Shown here: positions 11,684 to 22,828 of the stretch, piece by piece
Layout of the letters: every line of letters begins with the position of its first letter
How positions within the stretch are numbered: position 1 is the first letter of the stretch
Assembly: GCA_003427395.1 (NCBI GenBank)
Contig: BFEA01000583.1
Location: 258,287-322,286 of the forward strand
Direction of reading: 5' to 3'
DNA length: 64,000 nt
DNA from: Chara braunii
Lineage: Eukaryota > Streptophyta > Charophyceae > Charales > Characeae
Program-made: the position numbers and the translations under genes
Notes under the pieces: generated by a model
Database searches by the model: none
What the model was told of the DNA's origin: nothing
What the model saw: the letters and a program-made list of their open reading frames with translations, nothing else

Positions 11684-13285
11684 TCATATTTCCCTTACAT
11701 CAGGACGAACCTCCTCCTCTTGCCAGATTCGAAACATGGCCGGAGAAGCGGGCGGCTCGCCGGTCTCGACTTGTCTCAAGGCCTCCTTTCTCGACCCACC
11801 AGGGATCTCTGGGTCAATGTAGTATCCAAACTTATCATACATGTCACCGTCGTAGTTAGTACTAATCAACCCTTCATCTTCATCATTCCTTCGGACATGG
11901 CAGAACTTGATGGTGTGACCCTTCTGCCCACAATGACAGCAAATGACATTCCTCCAGTCTATCCGTCCTCTACCAAAACCTCGCCCTCCGTCATGACTAC
12001 TCTGATTCCCTGACGCATTCCAATCCCCATTTCCTCCTCCACCGGAATTGCCACCCCCATTTCCTCTTCCATTTTTTCCGCGGCCGCCATTTCCTCGCCC
12101 TCGGCCCTATCCTTGGTTCTGTCGACGTCCGCCGCCTTGATTTTCCTGCGACCCCTGTGGTGCCGGCTGTTGAGGTTCGTTTGGCTGGGGGCTCGGGTGG
12201 CTTACTTGTTGAGTCTGGGGTCCTGGACACCCGCAGGAAGCCGAGCTCAGCGGCGCTCCCGCGCATGATCCATGTGGCCCACTCATCGGCCATAGTACGT
12301 ATGAACAGTGCCCAGATCAAGGACTTGGAGGTCCATAACCCGGCCACGGCCCATACGGTGCTGGCGCGGCCTGACCATGCAACTGCGGGGGAGGCAGTGT
12401 TGTTGCTTGCGGGGTCTGTCCTCTTCCTGAGCCTTGTCCGCCTTGGGCCAGATTTTTGGCCTTCCTCTGTGCCTTTGTTAACTTTTGAGGCTCAGGTTCC
12501 TCCTCTTCCTCATCTTCGTCCTCTTGCACCACCGCCTTCTTTGCCTTTCCCTGAGTCTGTGGTGCCGCCATAGCCTTTCTTGCTGCCCTTGCCTCTTTTT
12601 CTGCATCGAGTTGAGCAACAACATCCTCTACCATTCTCTTAAAATCTCTCCCGTCACTTGTCGCTGCATCCAAAGCCTTCCTCTTCTTCCTAGCCTGTCG
12701 CATTTGGAAGATGTTCACCTGGTCCAATTCCCCCTCTATCACGTCCTCCTTTATGGCGGCCCAAGTGAGCTTCTTTCTTGGCGCAGCCTTCTTGGTTAGC
12801 GACGAGGCCTCCCAATTCTTGAAGTGCCCCAGGAAAGTGGCACATTATTCTTCTTCCACCAACCCGGGGACTTTCTTTGCCATCTTCTCAAATGTCGTCG
12901 CGAAAGCTCCCACCGTGGAGAACTCGTCTCGCTGTAACATCTCCAAGTCCGTCTTCGTTAACAAGCCATCCCCTAACTTGAACCGCCTCTGCATTTCTGC
13001 CTTGAACTTAGCCCAGTCTCCCCCTGCTCCAGCAACCACCTTCATTACTTCGGGTCGGGTTTCCCCCCAGATGAATCGAGGTAGGAACTTGAACTTGTCT
13101 TCTTCGGGTACCTCGGCGGTAACTTGTTCCAGTAGCTCCAACCATTTTGACACCCTTTCCCCTTCAAACAGGAAGATGTCAATTTTCGGCACCTGAAGTC
13201 GTGCCAATTTCTTTTTCTCAACGGTCTTGACAAAGTCTGCCGGCGTAGCGGCCGGGCCCCGCTCGATCTCATCTGCGTCCGGCAT
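11684..13285 (-). pseudogene. Gag of the family B Gypsy element
   Basis: Structural capsid/nucleocapsid protein. The start MPDADEIERGP at 13285 lies about 320 bp after the PBS. Capsid-like region: VPKIDIFLFEGERVSKWLELLE, a W-x-x-F block (GDWAKFKAEMQRRF) and the DEFSTVGAFATTFEKMA segment. A basic/acidic linker and a Gly/Asn/Arg-rich stretch follow. The zinc knuckle is CCHCGQKGHTIKFC (C-x2-C-x4-H-x4-C) near 11930. One frame holds throughout with stops at about 12843, 12315 and 12110; each is TAA, TGA or TAG where CAA, CGA or CAG would fit. Gag continues in frame into the protease, so the element probably encoded one gag-pol polyprotein. Confidence 0.85.
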
Positions 13286-13604
13286 CTTTATCCCTTTTTG
13301 CTAACCAACCTGACAGGAGTAGAAAAAGGCAGATCGGTAAGCAGCTCGTTAAATTTCAAGGATTTGCCTTAAGTCATACCTGACTAGTCCATCTCTAAGT
13401 CCAGCTAACCCTCTACTACTAACCATTCGGAACCTCAGATACAACCTTAGGCCATACTTCTAATCACTTAGTCTCATTACTATCTCATACACAATCCTCT
13501 TATGTAAGACAACCCAAACCATAAGCTTTTGTCGTTTTGCCTAGATCATCAGTCTGCACTTAACCTGGGTTCGTTCTCTTAAGGACCCCGGTAGGCAGCC
13601 GAGA
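13286..13604 (-). other. Leader between PBS and gag of the family B element
   Basis: About 320 bp of untranslated leader with no recognisable gene. It runs from the primer-binding site to the gag start. I see no further structure in it. Confidence 0.5.
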
Positions 13605-13622
13605 TCCCCGGCAACGGCGCCA
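13605..13622 (-). promoter_or_regulatory. Primer-binding site complementary to tRNA-Asp
   Basis: The minus strand reads TGGCGCCGTTGCCGGGGA, complementary to the 3' end of plant cytosolic tRNA-Asp including CCA. It lies 2 nt after the LTR terminus (13625; element-sense ...CTCGACA). This fixes the LTR/internal boundary and the minus orientation of the element. Asp-primed elements are well known among plant Gypsy lineages. Confidence 0.92.
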
Positions 13623-13845
13623 CCTGTCGAGCGCATCGGTCCCGCACGGGACCCTCCCGGCCGCGTCACGCAGGATTATGCAGGACTTGTCGCAGAGAGT
13701 GTTTGCCGCTCCGGCCGAGTGTGTCAGCCGTACCTCTCGCGAGCCCCTATGACAGAACAGGGTCACGAGAGGCACCGCTTACCTCCACATGCAGGAGCTG
13801 TCACCATCCCTTAGGTGGGTGTATCCCCGCCGAGCTACTGAACCA

Positions 13846-13866
13846 CATGCGAAAGTTTTTCGTATG
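13846..13866. repeat. Hairpin near the 3' end of the family B LTR
   Basis: Arms CATGCGAAA and TTTCGTATG around a 3-nt loop, about 220 bp inside the LTR terminus. The right copy (33636-33656) has perfect 9-bp arms CATACGAAA/TTTCGTATG. The position could suit an RNA processing or polyadenylation element, but that is speculation. Confidence 0.6.
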
Positions 13867-15705
13867 CAATTGCAGCGGCCGACTAGGCTTATTCCCTTGC
13901 TCCTGCATCATGTCGTGCTGCCAAAACTTGGGTCTACTGGCCGTGGCTCGCTTTTGCCCTCTTCGCTCGTCCCATAACTTTCGATCGCAGAAATGGGTAA
14001 GTGCGGCGCGCATGGGTTAACATAAATCCGAGCGGACATAGGACCTACGAGTACCAGTTCACCATGCAGCTCTATGTGAATACCCGTGGTGACGGTGCAT
14101 TATATGGTGCCCATACCCAAATGGCCTCTTTTGAGCCATGGGGTTGTTCTCGACGCTCAGGCGTCGGCTGAAGTGCGTGGTAAGGGGAGTAACCCTTTAG
14201 CGAGCGCAACACCGGCCTGAGGGTCATACCATCTTCAGCACCCTGAGGTGTTCCAAAGGGTGCGGGGTAAGATGGTCCCTAGGGCAGGAGGGGACTTTGA
14301 GTGGTGGTGAGTTGTCTAGCGCACCACCAGTGACACGCTAACCCTTCCGCCCGGAACTTTATCGTTCCAGCAAGATAACTTTCAACGAGGATAAGGAAAA
14401 CAAAACTCTTAACATTATCAGAAAGGACACTGTCGGGTTTAACCCTGTGAGGGTTACCCGGGCGTATGCCTACTTAGATTATCATCTCATCAGAACGGGA
14501 ATAGAACAGTCTCACTTAAACAGAAAGGTTGTGGGGTAGTTCACTCCCACGACAGTTGTGTGGTTTTGCCCATCTGAATCCATAGCAATATCACTCAACA
14601 TAAATCAATCGAGACTCTTCCACACATACCTGCAATCACATGAAAGAATCAAGCAAAGATTCACGCACTACACGGAGTCAACTCCAACCAACCTGTATAC
14701 TCATACCCTTTGCTTTAGTCGCGCAAGCCCCAACCTCCGGCCAACCAACAATAATTAAGTACTCAGTACCTTTGTTAAATGACCATTCAATAAAAGTCTG
14801 GGTGAAACCACAACAAAACAATAAAATCACCAGGGCTAAAACCTTTTTAGGTTGAGTATTGAGAGTGAATTGGGGTTGAGTTGTAAACCGACGAATCGGC
14901 AACCGACCTGTTATCAGTGATAACAGAAAAGTGATCCTTTCGTAGAATCAGGCCGACCAAATCGAGCCTTCAATCGGACGTGAAAACTTGCATCACAGTA
15001 CAGGTCAAGGAGAGTCACTGCTATGTCCAAGCTAAGTGGAGAACGTGCTCCAACTCATAGCCTAGCTCCTCTACTAACCTCTCTTTCAGCCTCCTTACTG
15101 ACACTAAGTCACGGAGAATGTCGGCAGCATCTCTCCTACTCAGGGTGGATTGCCAAGTTTCCCCTAGCCAGAAATATTCTAACTCCTTAAATTTTGCAAA
15201 ATTTCAGCAGCGCTTCCTGTAGGAAAAGTGTCTTTCCAGAATTTCTATGAGTCCAAAACGACTAACTCTTTTCAGATTTGTCGAAATTTCGGCAGCGCTT
15301 CCCGTAGGAACAGGAAGCTGTCAAGATTTATACAAAGTTGAAAACAGATAGACCAAGCAAAACTATATTTGGGACTAACTTCTGACACTTGCTTTGTAAG
15401 TAGGATCGGTGATAATCTGCACGAACTCTAGATAAGATTGTGGGCTGACACTGATCCTAACTTCTAGCAGGGTCAGTCCTATCCTGTCCCAAGCTTCCCT
15501 CCCATTATCCATCTCATCTGCCTATGGCCCCAGCTCTCGGCGATCATCTAAAACAACTATCATATTCCAAAGATGCCCCAAAGTGAGAGCCCAAAGCATA
15601 CATAACAAAACATCTCTCACAATCCCTCATCATTTTCAGCCAAGTAGTTCGTTAAGTCACTCAGTTCTTTTCCCCTTTTATGTCCCCCTTTCTTATGGCA
15701 TATGG

Positions 15706-16937
15706 TCAGACAAGGCCCTAACCTAAGGGTATGCCTGGCCTGCCTAGGCAAATAGGTAAAGTACGTACAACTGGGCTGCCCTAACCTAAGGGTGTGCCCA
15801 ACATAACATAAACTATATACATAAAGCATATGACCAGACTGCATAACCTAAGGGTGTGTCTGGCTTCTACTTAACTGACGACATGAAGCATAGGACTAGA
15901 CTGCCCCAACCTAGGGGTGTGCCTAACCAGCCTTAAACAAAGTTACATATGGCATAGGGTTAAACTGCCCCAACGTAGAGGTGTGCTTAACCTGCCTAAA
16001 CAACCACAAACGACAAATGATCAGACCGCCCTAACCTAAGGATACGTCCAACCCACAGAACGTCAACGACAAGGGCATATCACTAGGCCGCCCCAACCTA
16101 GGGGTACGCCTAGTTAGCCTATACAGTTTAAGTCACATAAGGCAATGCGACCAGACCGCCCTAACCTAAGGGTACGTCTGGTCTGCCTGAACAAGAACAA
16201 CGACGTATGGCTAAGCCGCCCTAACCTAAGGGTACGCTTAGCCTCCGTAACAACCATTTAAGCAACCATGAATGCTTGCACAAACTCTATGATTTTCTCG
16301 CTTCTTAGGCAGATAGTCAGAGCTACCCAACCTCGAAAGACATCTAACCCTGCCTTGTGTTTAGAAGGGAAAATAGAAACAATTTTATACTAACTCTCTG
16401 ATTCTTTTGTTATTACGAGCACATGACTGAGCCGCCCTAACCTAAGGGTACGCTCAGCCTGCCCGAGTTACCTTCATTATACTCTTCATTCATTTCTCTT
16501 CTCTTTTTGTTCTACCTGACTTACTGACTGGCTTTCCCAACCTAGGGTGCCCGGTCTGTCAGAAGGTATAAGTTCAATAATATATACCAAATTCTATACT
16601 CTGATTATCCATTTGGTTCATAGCTTATAACTGAGCCGCCCTAACCTAAGGGTACGCTCAGCCTTATGCCCTTATCCCCCTCAGAAGAAACACACAGGAC
16701 TGGGGTCACGCAACCTAGAATGCCCCAGTTCTGTTTCAAGAACCCACAAAAAAAAAAACATCAGGGAGCCGACCTTCCCAACCTAGGGCGTTCGGTTCCC
16801 TGTTCAGAAACCCTCAAAGAAACGGCGACTGGGCCATCCAACCTAGGGTAGGCCCAATCCTAAAAAAGGTCATTTAGACAGCCCAGCAAACAACAATAAA
16901 CATAGCACTGAGTCCACACCAACCTAGGGGAACTCAG
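15706..16937. repeat. Hairpin array with constant loop AACCTA and variable paired arms
   Basis: About 17 irregularly spaced units (50-110 bp apart). Typical unit: outer arm, 2-nt bulge (CG or TG), inner arm CCCT or CCCC, loop AACCTA, inner arm AGGG or GGGG, 2-3-nt bulge, outer arm. Outer arm pairs include 15834 CCAGAC/GTCTGG, 16082 ACTAGGC/GCCTAGT, 16149 GACCAGAC/GTCTGGTC, 16209 GGCTAAGC/GCTTAGCC, 16631 CTGAGC/GCTCAG, 16699 ACTGGGG/CCCCAGT, 16830 TGGGCC/GGCCCA and 16908 CTGAGT/ACTCAG. Inner arms change together (CCCT with AGGG, CCCC with GGGG). The loop is AACCTA in 15 of 17 units (AACGTA near 15973, AACCTC near 16330). The array lies in the LTR, upstream of gag. Confidence 0.9.
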
Positions 16938-18831
16938 CCTTGGGTTGACCCGGTGAAAGCATGCAAAACACCGTCCTTCCGCCTTCCCCAAATTTAGCTT
17001 TGTCTGGTTTCTCTCAAAAAAATACCTGACCTCTCATATGTACTTGTTAACTTAACCTTTTACAAAGCATGTCTTGACATACGTAAGTAATAACCTCGCA
17101 TAGTTGTATTCAGATAGCCCAAGGATAAAAGTTTAGGGGAAGGGATCACACAGGTTAGACGAAAGTTATACCTGACTGCTCCCTGCCTCCCGAACCCCAC
17201 CTGGGCTCCAGCAGAGCTCCCGCAATCGGTGGGGCGAACCTCCCACAGAGGCCTTGGCCCGGATTACGGGTTTCAATCCCGCCTGGTGCCTTCCTCTCGT
17301 AACCAATAGATTAGACTTAGACTGAGAAAGGCAGAAAGAGAAGGTTTAGACACTCAGATCCAAGAGGGGTGCTCTCAGACTTGCAGGAGAGGGCCTTGAA
17401 GCCTTGATTCGCCTGAGGGCCCCGCAATGATGGCCAATGAAACGCAGTAAACCCTTCAGTTCTCAGCTAAAGGCAAAATATCATACCCCTTGACAATCCT
17501 TTGCGTCGCTGCAACAGCTCCTCATCTGAGTCTGACCCCTCCTCAAAGTCACCGTGCTCAAGACTGCAGTAGGTCGTGCTTCGAATAGAGCACACCCCCC
17601 CGTTCTATTCAGCCACAGGCTGTAACAGACTAGCGCAACCGTGAGGCACAGTAGCAGTATTCAGCGAACAGCACTGCCTCCCTCTGCAGCAACCCATTCC
17701 CTGCGTCAGCAGCCCACCGACACAAAGTGATGGCAACTCAACCACCATAACAACAGCCCGTTGCTATCTGAATCAACGGCACCAGACCACAGCAGCAATA
17801 ACCTTTCCCCAAAGTAGTCACAATACACAATGGTGCACCGCGCCGCACCGCAGCCGTAGCGGGCCCTAGCTAAACTTCCAAACTGCAGTAGCAACCGGCC
17901 AGGCAAGGTCTGGTCTCACCCCCAAGGTTACCGCAGTCCCTGCAGAAGCCGTATTCGGTGATAGTATACAGCCGCAGTCACCAATCAGCAGCAACAACAT
18001 TCTGTGTCCAGTCCGCAGCAACTACAGCAGCGTGCATCGGTGTGCGGTAGCGTACAGCGGCCTACCCACAACTGCCTCGACTATCCCTCCAACAAAATTC
18101 AGCCATTCCTCATAATTTCATGGCTCGAAATGCACTGGCCATGACTGAAGATACAGCCTGTGGACCAAAACTGCAGTCTGACAGCCTAGAGATGCTGCGT
18201 TTGAATAGAGCACGCCCGCGGGAAAAACTCATCAGCATATAGCAGCAGTGCGCAGCAGCAAGGCTCAGCGGTGGTGCACAGTGAAAAACGCAGCCAAAAG
18301 CTTAACAATGCGCAATTAGCGACACCGCACAGCAATACACTGCATTCGTGCATGAGATACACCGCTATGCACAGTTCCGTGTGCAGCAAGTGGACAGCAA
18401 ACCCTTGTAGCAAGCATGTGCGCAGCGGAAAGTACAGTATGCACAGCAAGGCAGTGCCACTCAATGCGATGTAGCACAAAACACAACAACTACGCCGCCC
18501 AAATGCAGCGTGCACCCAGCAAAATGCACAACTAAAAGGCCAACGCAGCACAACACGTTTGCAGCAACAGCGTCACATAGCGAGGGCCCAGCGTGCATAG
18601 CAATGAAGCCCAGCAAAATCCTGCACACCGCAAAATGCACAACACTTGTGTGCAGCAAATGGCTCGGTTGGATGCACCACAAGAACATGACCGTGGTAGC
18701 CTGGGACCCACAAGGTCCCACTGGCGTCCTACTCAGGCATAGTCCACCAACTTTTGGCTCTCAACAAGCATGCTCAAACTTAAACCTCTCACGTTAGATC
18801 GTGATTGGCCGCCCGTGCACGTGACAAGCAA

Positions 18832-18834
<3 letters not shown>

Positions 18835-18894
<60 letters not shown>
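18835..18894. repeat. (CT)n microsatellite
   Basis: Thirty uninterrupted TC dinucleotides next to the outer edge of the family B LTR. Confidence 0.95.
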
Positions 18895-18896
<2 letters not shown>

Positions 18897-19801
18897 AGCT
18901 TCAACTGTCACGCTTGCTGCCCCTGACCCAACGATCAGCACCAAACCCAAGTTTAAATGAATTCTCCGCTACACACGGAAGGATACACAACATTTTAAGT
19001 CATGCACTTGTAAGGAGGTAGAGGATGGCTATTTTACAGTTAGGACAAACATCGCATCAGTCAATAGGTAAATATCCACCCTTGCTGATCGACCCATGCT
19101 GCTTCCATCAATAAGATGTGCAAAAAGAAAAAATCCGAATGAATCTATTCCTAAAACCCGGATAGGTTCACTCCATGTTCCCCATAACAACAAACTACTT
19201 CCCTGACGCAACTTTTGTTTATCACATCTCAAAGCCTAGCCACCAATATCCAAACTAACTTCATAACCTACTCTGCAGCCAGGCAAAAGCCATATTTACT
19301 ATCCTCCTTCAACTGACTCCGTCGAGAATCAACTAGTATTCTCGACTTTCCGCCCCTTTTTCTTCGTTTCTGACCATAGCCCCACGCACGACTTTCCTCT
19401 CCTATTTCATTCTACACTCCTCCTTCTACCAATCCGACTTCACCAATCAATTNGCAGGCCCTGAAAACCCCAGAAACGACTCTTAGATCGTAGAAAACAG
19501 TCAAGAAATGAGAGAGTTATTACTTCTTCACTCTCCATCTTCTTCCCTCTTAGTCTCCGCCATCTCCCGGCGCACCGTGTTTCTTACTAACCTCCATTTC
19601 TACTACCCTTTCGTCAAAACTAGCACTACTATTACATTTGCATAACTCGAGAACCTATGGCTAGGAAGAAACAGCCGTGCTATCGCTTTCTCTGCCTGCC
19701 TCTGCGCCCGCTCCCTTCCTATCTTCGTTGCCGAGTGCACCTGGCGCGATATACCGTCCAGGTTCGTCTTTCCTTCACTGCGCCCAGTACCTCGACTTTC
19801 T
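18895..19801. other. No gene seen; probable leader or outer part of family A LTR
   Basis: About 900 bp with no credible ORF and one N at 19453. Because the left LTR copy is cut at base 1, I cannot tell how much of this still belongs to the family A LTR. No primer-binding site was recognised. Confidence 0.4.
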
Positions 19802-21636
19802 GCCACCTCTTACTACTAGCGCAGTCCCTCCCCGCATTCAGACTCGCCCCTGCTCGAGACTCCGACTCACCACCTTTCCGAGCCCAACTCCGTTTAGTGG
19901 TAGGCAACCCGACATTCTTCAGTGCACCTCGCCCCCCCCTTCACCATCTTGGTCTGCACCCGGGCGCGGTCCTCGGCCGGGTTCATCCTTTTTTCACCTG
20001 TTTGCTACCTTCGCCCTCTCCAGCACTCCGCAAACTGCTTTGATGAGATCGACTCTCCCACGATCACCGTGACGAGCAAATATGCCGGAATCTCAGTAGT
20101 AGGTAAGTCCTCCCTTCTCACACGTACGTGCGTAGCTTGCGCACGTATTCGTCGACCACGCCCACAGCTCCTCATAAGTGAGGACGGACCTCACGCAGGT
20201 ACCAAGGCAGGTGCAAGCGACTATCTTTCACCACGGCCCCCGTAGTCTGCTTGTAGCCCTGCTGACGGTACGTTTCTCTCTCTCCCTTTCTTTCTTACCC
20301 CCTTTTCCTCCTCCGTCACTCTCGTCAACTCCCTGTTTTCTTCTCCTTCACCATCTGTTAGCGCACTTGTTACGACAGCGTTTCCTTCTCGAAACTCTAC
20401 ACAGTCAGTCGAAAGCTCCCGCTGCAGGCCGCGCGGTCTTATAGCGGTGTTGGCCAGAAAAAGCACCTCCGGGACGACTAGTCCAGAGCACTTACTACCA
20501 GCTGTCTCGAAAGATGAGCGGCACAGGCAATGGCCTAGTGGCAACAGTACCGGCTAACCGGTCCTTCGCAATTTAGAAATGTCAGATTTTACTCATCAAG
20601 TGTCATCATCTGAACTCAAACGCGGGTCTGTATTTCAACAGTTCATGAGTGTACCACTGAGCTAGGCTCTTGGCACTCACAGTCGGTCCACGGACCGGTA
20701 CCTGGTCACGTCCCAAAATGGGACTTAAATAAGAAAAGAATAAAAATAAAAATAATAATTAATAAAAAAATTTAGAAAAATTAGGAAAAATCGGAGTAGG
20801 GGGAGGGGAACCGTGGGGACTCGTCCCTTGGCCCCACCTTACGGGCCCGCGGTCGGAACTTCCCACAAAACCAAGGGGGATAGTCCCTCGGGACCCTCGA
20901 CCCCTCGGCTTAACTCCGTAGCGCTCCTCCGCTCCTGCGTGCCGGCCTCGATCCTGGGATCTGCTAGCTGAAAGTTCAGTACGTTAACCAATAGGGCTAG
21001 GCCCAAGTCTGAGCGTAGGACTAGCGGATTTCTATATCAATAGTATCTGCAGCTGGCCTGGGCCTGCAGCATCCAGCCAAGCCCTCCGCTTGCCTTTTCA
21101 TCCAAGTCCACGGCCTCGTAGGCATGTGCTTGTTCGTCGGGTGGCAAGTCTTCCCCTGGCTTGCCATGCTACGGCCATGGGTCAAGGCTCCCTCATTCGA
21201 CCACTTTTCCTTCAAAGGTCGTTCTTTTCCCGCTTCTATTATCGGGTGCTTGCGCATTTTTCGCAATGCGGTCCCAAAATGCCGCCTTTTTGGTAAGTCA
21301 AACAAAACTTCCCTTTCTGCCGTAGCCTCGGTGGTTAAACTCCGTGCTGACCGCTACTTCGTCAGCGTGTCCTTCGGCTCGCGCAACGCTTATTTTAAAA
21401 TTCCAACCTACTCCTAACTCGCATTCCCTAAGCGAGATCAATGGTTTATACTGACTAATCATCTAGCTAGCCTAACGTGTGCCCACTAGACGCACGCCCA
21501 CACGCCGCTCCCAACCCCTGGGAGTTGGTTGCGGTCACCCAGAAATGGGACACTCTCTCGGATACTGCTGAAGATGCATCTTCTGTGAGATGCAAAAGTG
21601 TGCCCAAATACCCTTTTAAGGGTGTTCGGGCTGACA
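19802..21636 (-). mobile_element. Family A LTR, 5' copy
   Basis: Direct repeat of 1-1958. The right boundary is sharp: the element-sense TGTCAGCC start is at 21636, and immediately outside it begins the coding sequence of a plus-strand gag-like gene. This is what an insertion of the minus-sense element into that gene would give. It carries the same TATA-like box (about 20436-20444) and a decayed tRNA-like module. Its true left end may lie upstream of 19802. Confidence 0.75.
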
Positions 21637-22828
21637 GCGTGATGAAGGAAGGTTTCGCTGCAGCCAAGGCATCAGATTAGAAGATTGGGGACAGACTGAC
21701 GAAGGTGGCACAGAAGGCCTATGGCCAGAGAGTGGATTGGGAGAGGGAAGCTGAGGACCTGAAGAAGGAATTGGAGAGACAGGGCAAAGAGTTAGAGGCA
21801 GTAAAAGCAGATATGGAGAAGTTACGGGCAGAGAACGAGGCCGTCAGGCAAGTCAACCAGACCCTTAACAAGATCACTGACGCTTTGAGGGCCTATCTAT
21901 ATGCCCAACAAATCTCCTTTCAGGCAAAAAAATTTGAATGGGATAAGAGAATTCAAGACCTCGAGGCCAGGTATGCGCAGCAGGCTCCCACAAGAGTGGT
22001 GGATTGGACAGAGGTCCAGAAGTTTGAGGTCAAGAAACATCCCGCAGAAGAAGTCTTCAAGAGGGAGAAAGAACTGGAGAAGGCGGATCAGCAGAAGGGC
22101 GAGGAGATCCCTCTGATAGACAAAGAGATGTTGGAGCCGCAGGGTGCCCTCGCTGAGAAAGGCGCAGATGTCGAAGAGTTTGAGTGGAGGTTGCCAGCGG
22201 GCTTGACACTTGGACATGAGTCGGCAGTACCAGAGGAGGGACCGCCTGCTGAGGCGGTGCGAGTGGAGGAAGGTCTACCTACACCTCAGGGAGAGACTAC
22301 GGGACAGCAAGAGGGTCAAGAGAGCGTGGGCCAGACCATGGTTGAGACTGGGCAGAGAGTGGGCCTGAAGGACTGTCAGGAGTCAACTATGCCTCAGGAG
22401 GTGCCGGTTACTGCAGATTTGCCGCAGTGCGGGACGCATTGGGATCTTGGGCCACTGGGTCAGGGTCAGAGGGGCATGTTGGTGAGCAGGTGATTCGAGC
22501 AAATGACAGAGCAGCCTGCCCCACTTCCTCAGAGGTCCCACAACAGGAGGTTACAAGCAGGATCTCGACAGTCCCGTCAGCAGTACCCTCGCTGGAAGGG
22601 GAGAAAATGTTACAGAAGAAGTTGGGCAAATGTTTCTACTGCAAGAAGGGCAAGCATCGATCAGACGACTGCCCTAAGAGCCTCAAGGACAAGGCAAATA
22701 GATTGTATATCAGAGAATTCTCAGGGGTATGGAGAGATAAGAATGGAATCCTAGTTCCTAAAACTCGTGATGGGGTGAGGGCGCAGTTGTATAGGCAGCT
22801 GCAGGAGGTCATGAGTGATCAGGAGTAG
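21637..22828 (+). pseudogene. Gag-like polyprotein, C-terminal part
   Basis: Clear relative of the minus-strand ORF at 3965-6313, from the KEGFAAAKASD segment onward. A coiled coil rich in Lys/Glu/Gln (21720-22100) is followed by a shared VVDWTEVQ segment, an acidic region, and a CCHC knuckle CFYCKKGKHRSDDC near 22635-22675. It ends at the TAG at 22828 (VMSDQE). An early in-frame TAG stands where GAG is expected (21678), and there is one frameshift near 22430. Its 5' part is missing because the family A LTR abuts it at 21636. Confidence 0.75.

Larger units (their letters stand above)
13625..18790 (-). mobile_element. Family B LTR (5' copy), about 5 kb
   Basis: The 3' end is set by the adjacent PBS and by similarity to the plus-strand copy, which breaks at the same CTCGACA terminus (33878). 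Blocks 13625-14560 and about 16820-17430 match the right copy as reverse complement; 14578-16815 matches in direct orientation. The part beyond about 17430 is CAG/CTG-rich and alignable only in composition, so the 5' boundary near 18.8 kb is approximate. No ORF is credible. It carries the hairpin array (15706-16937). An LTR this long is unusual. Confidence 0.7.

Noticed and set aside
15706-16937. CRISPR-like array (short conserved repeats with variable spacers)
   Set aside because: Eukaryotic, intron-containing context; spacing is irregular, the conserved part is a loop in palindromes with changing arms, and there are no cas genes.
15706-16937. Interstitial telomeric repeats (CCCTAA-like core)
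   Set aside because: The CCCTAA string occurs once per unit as inner arm plus loop, never in tandem; the right copy changes it to CCCTAACTTA in every unit.
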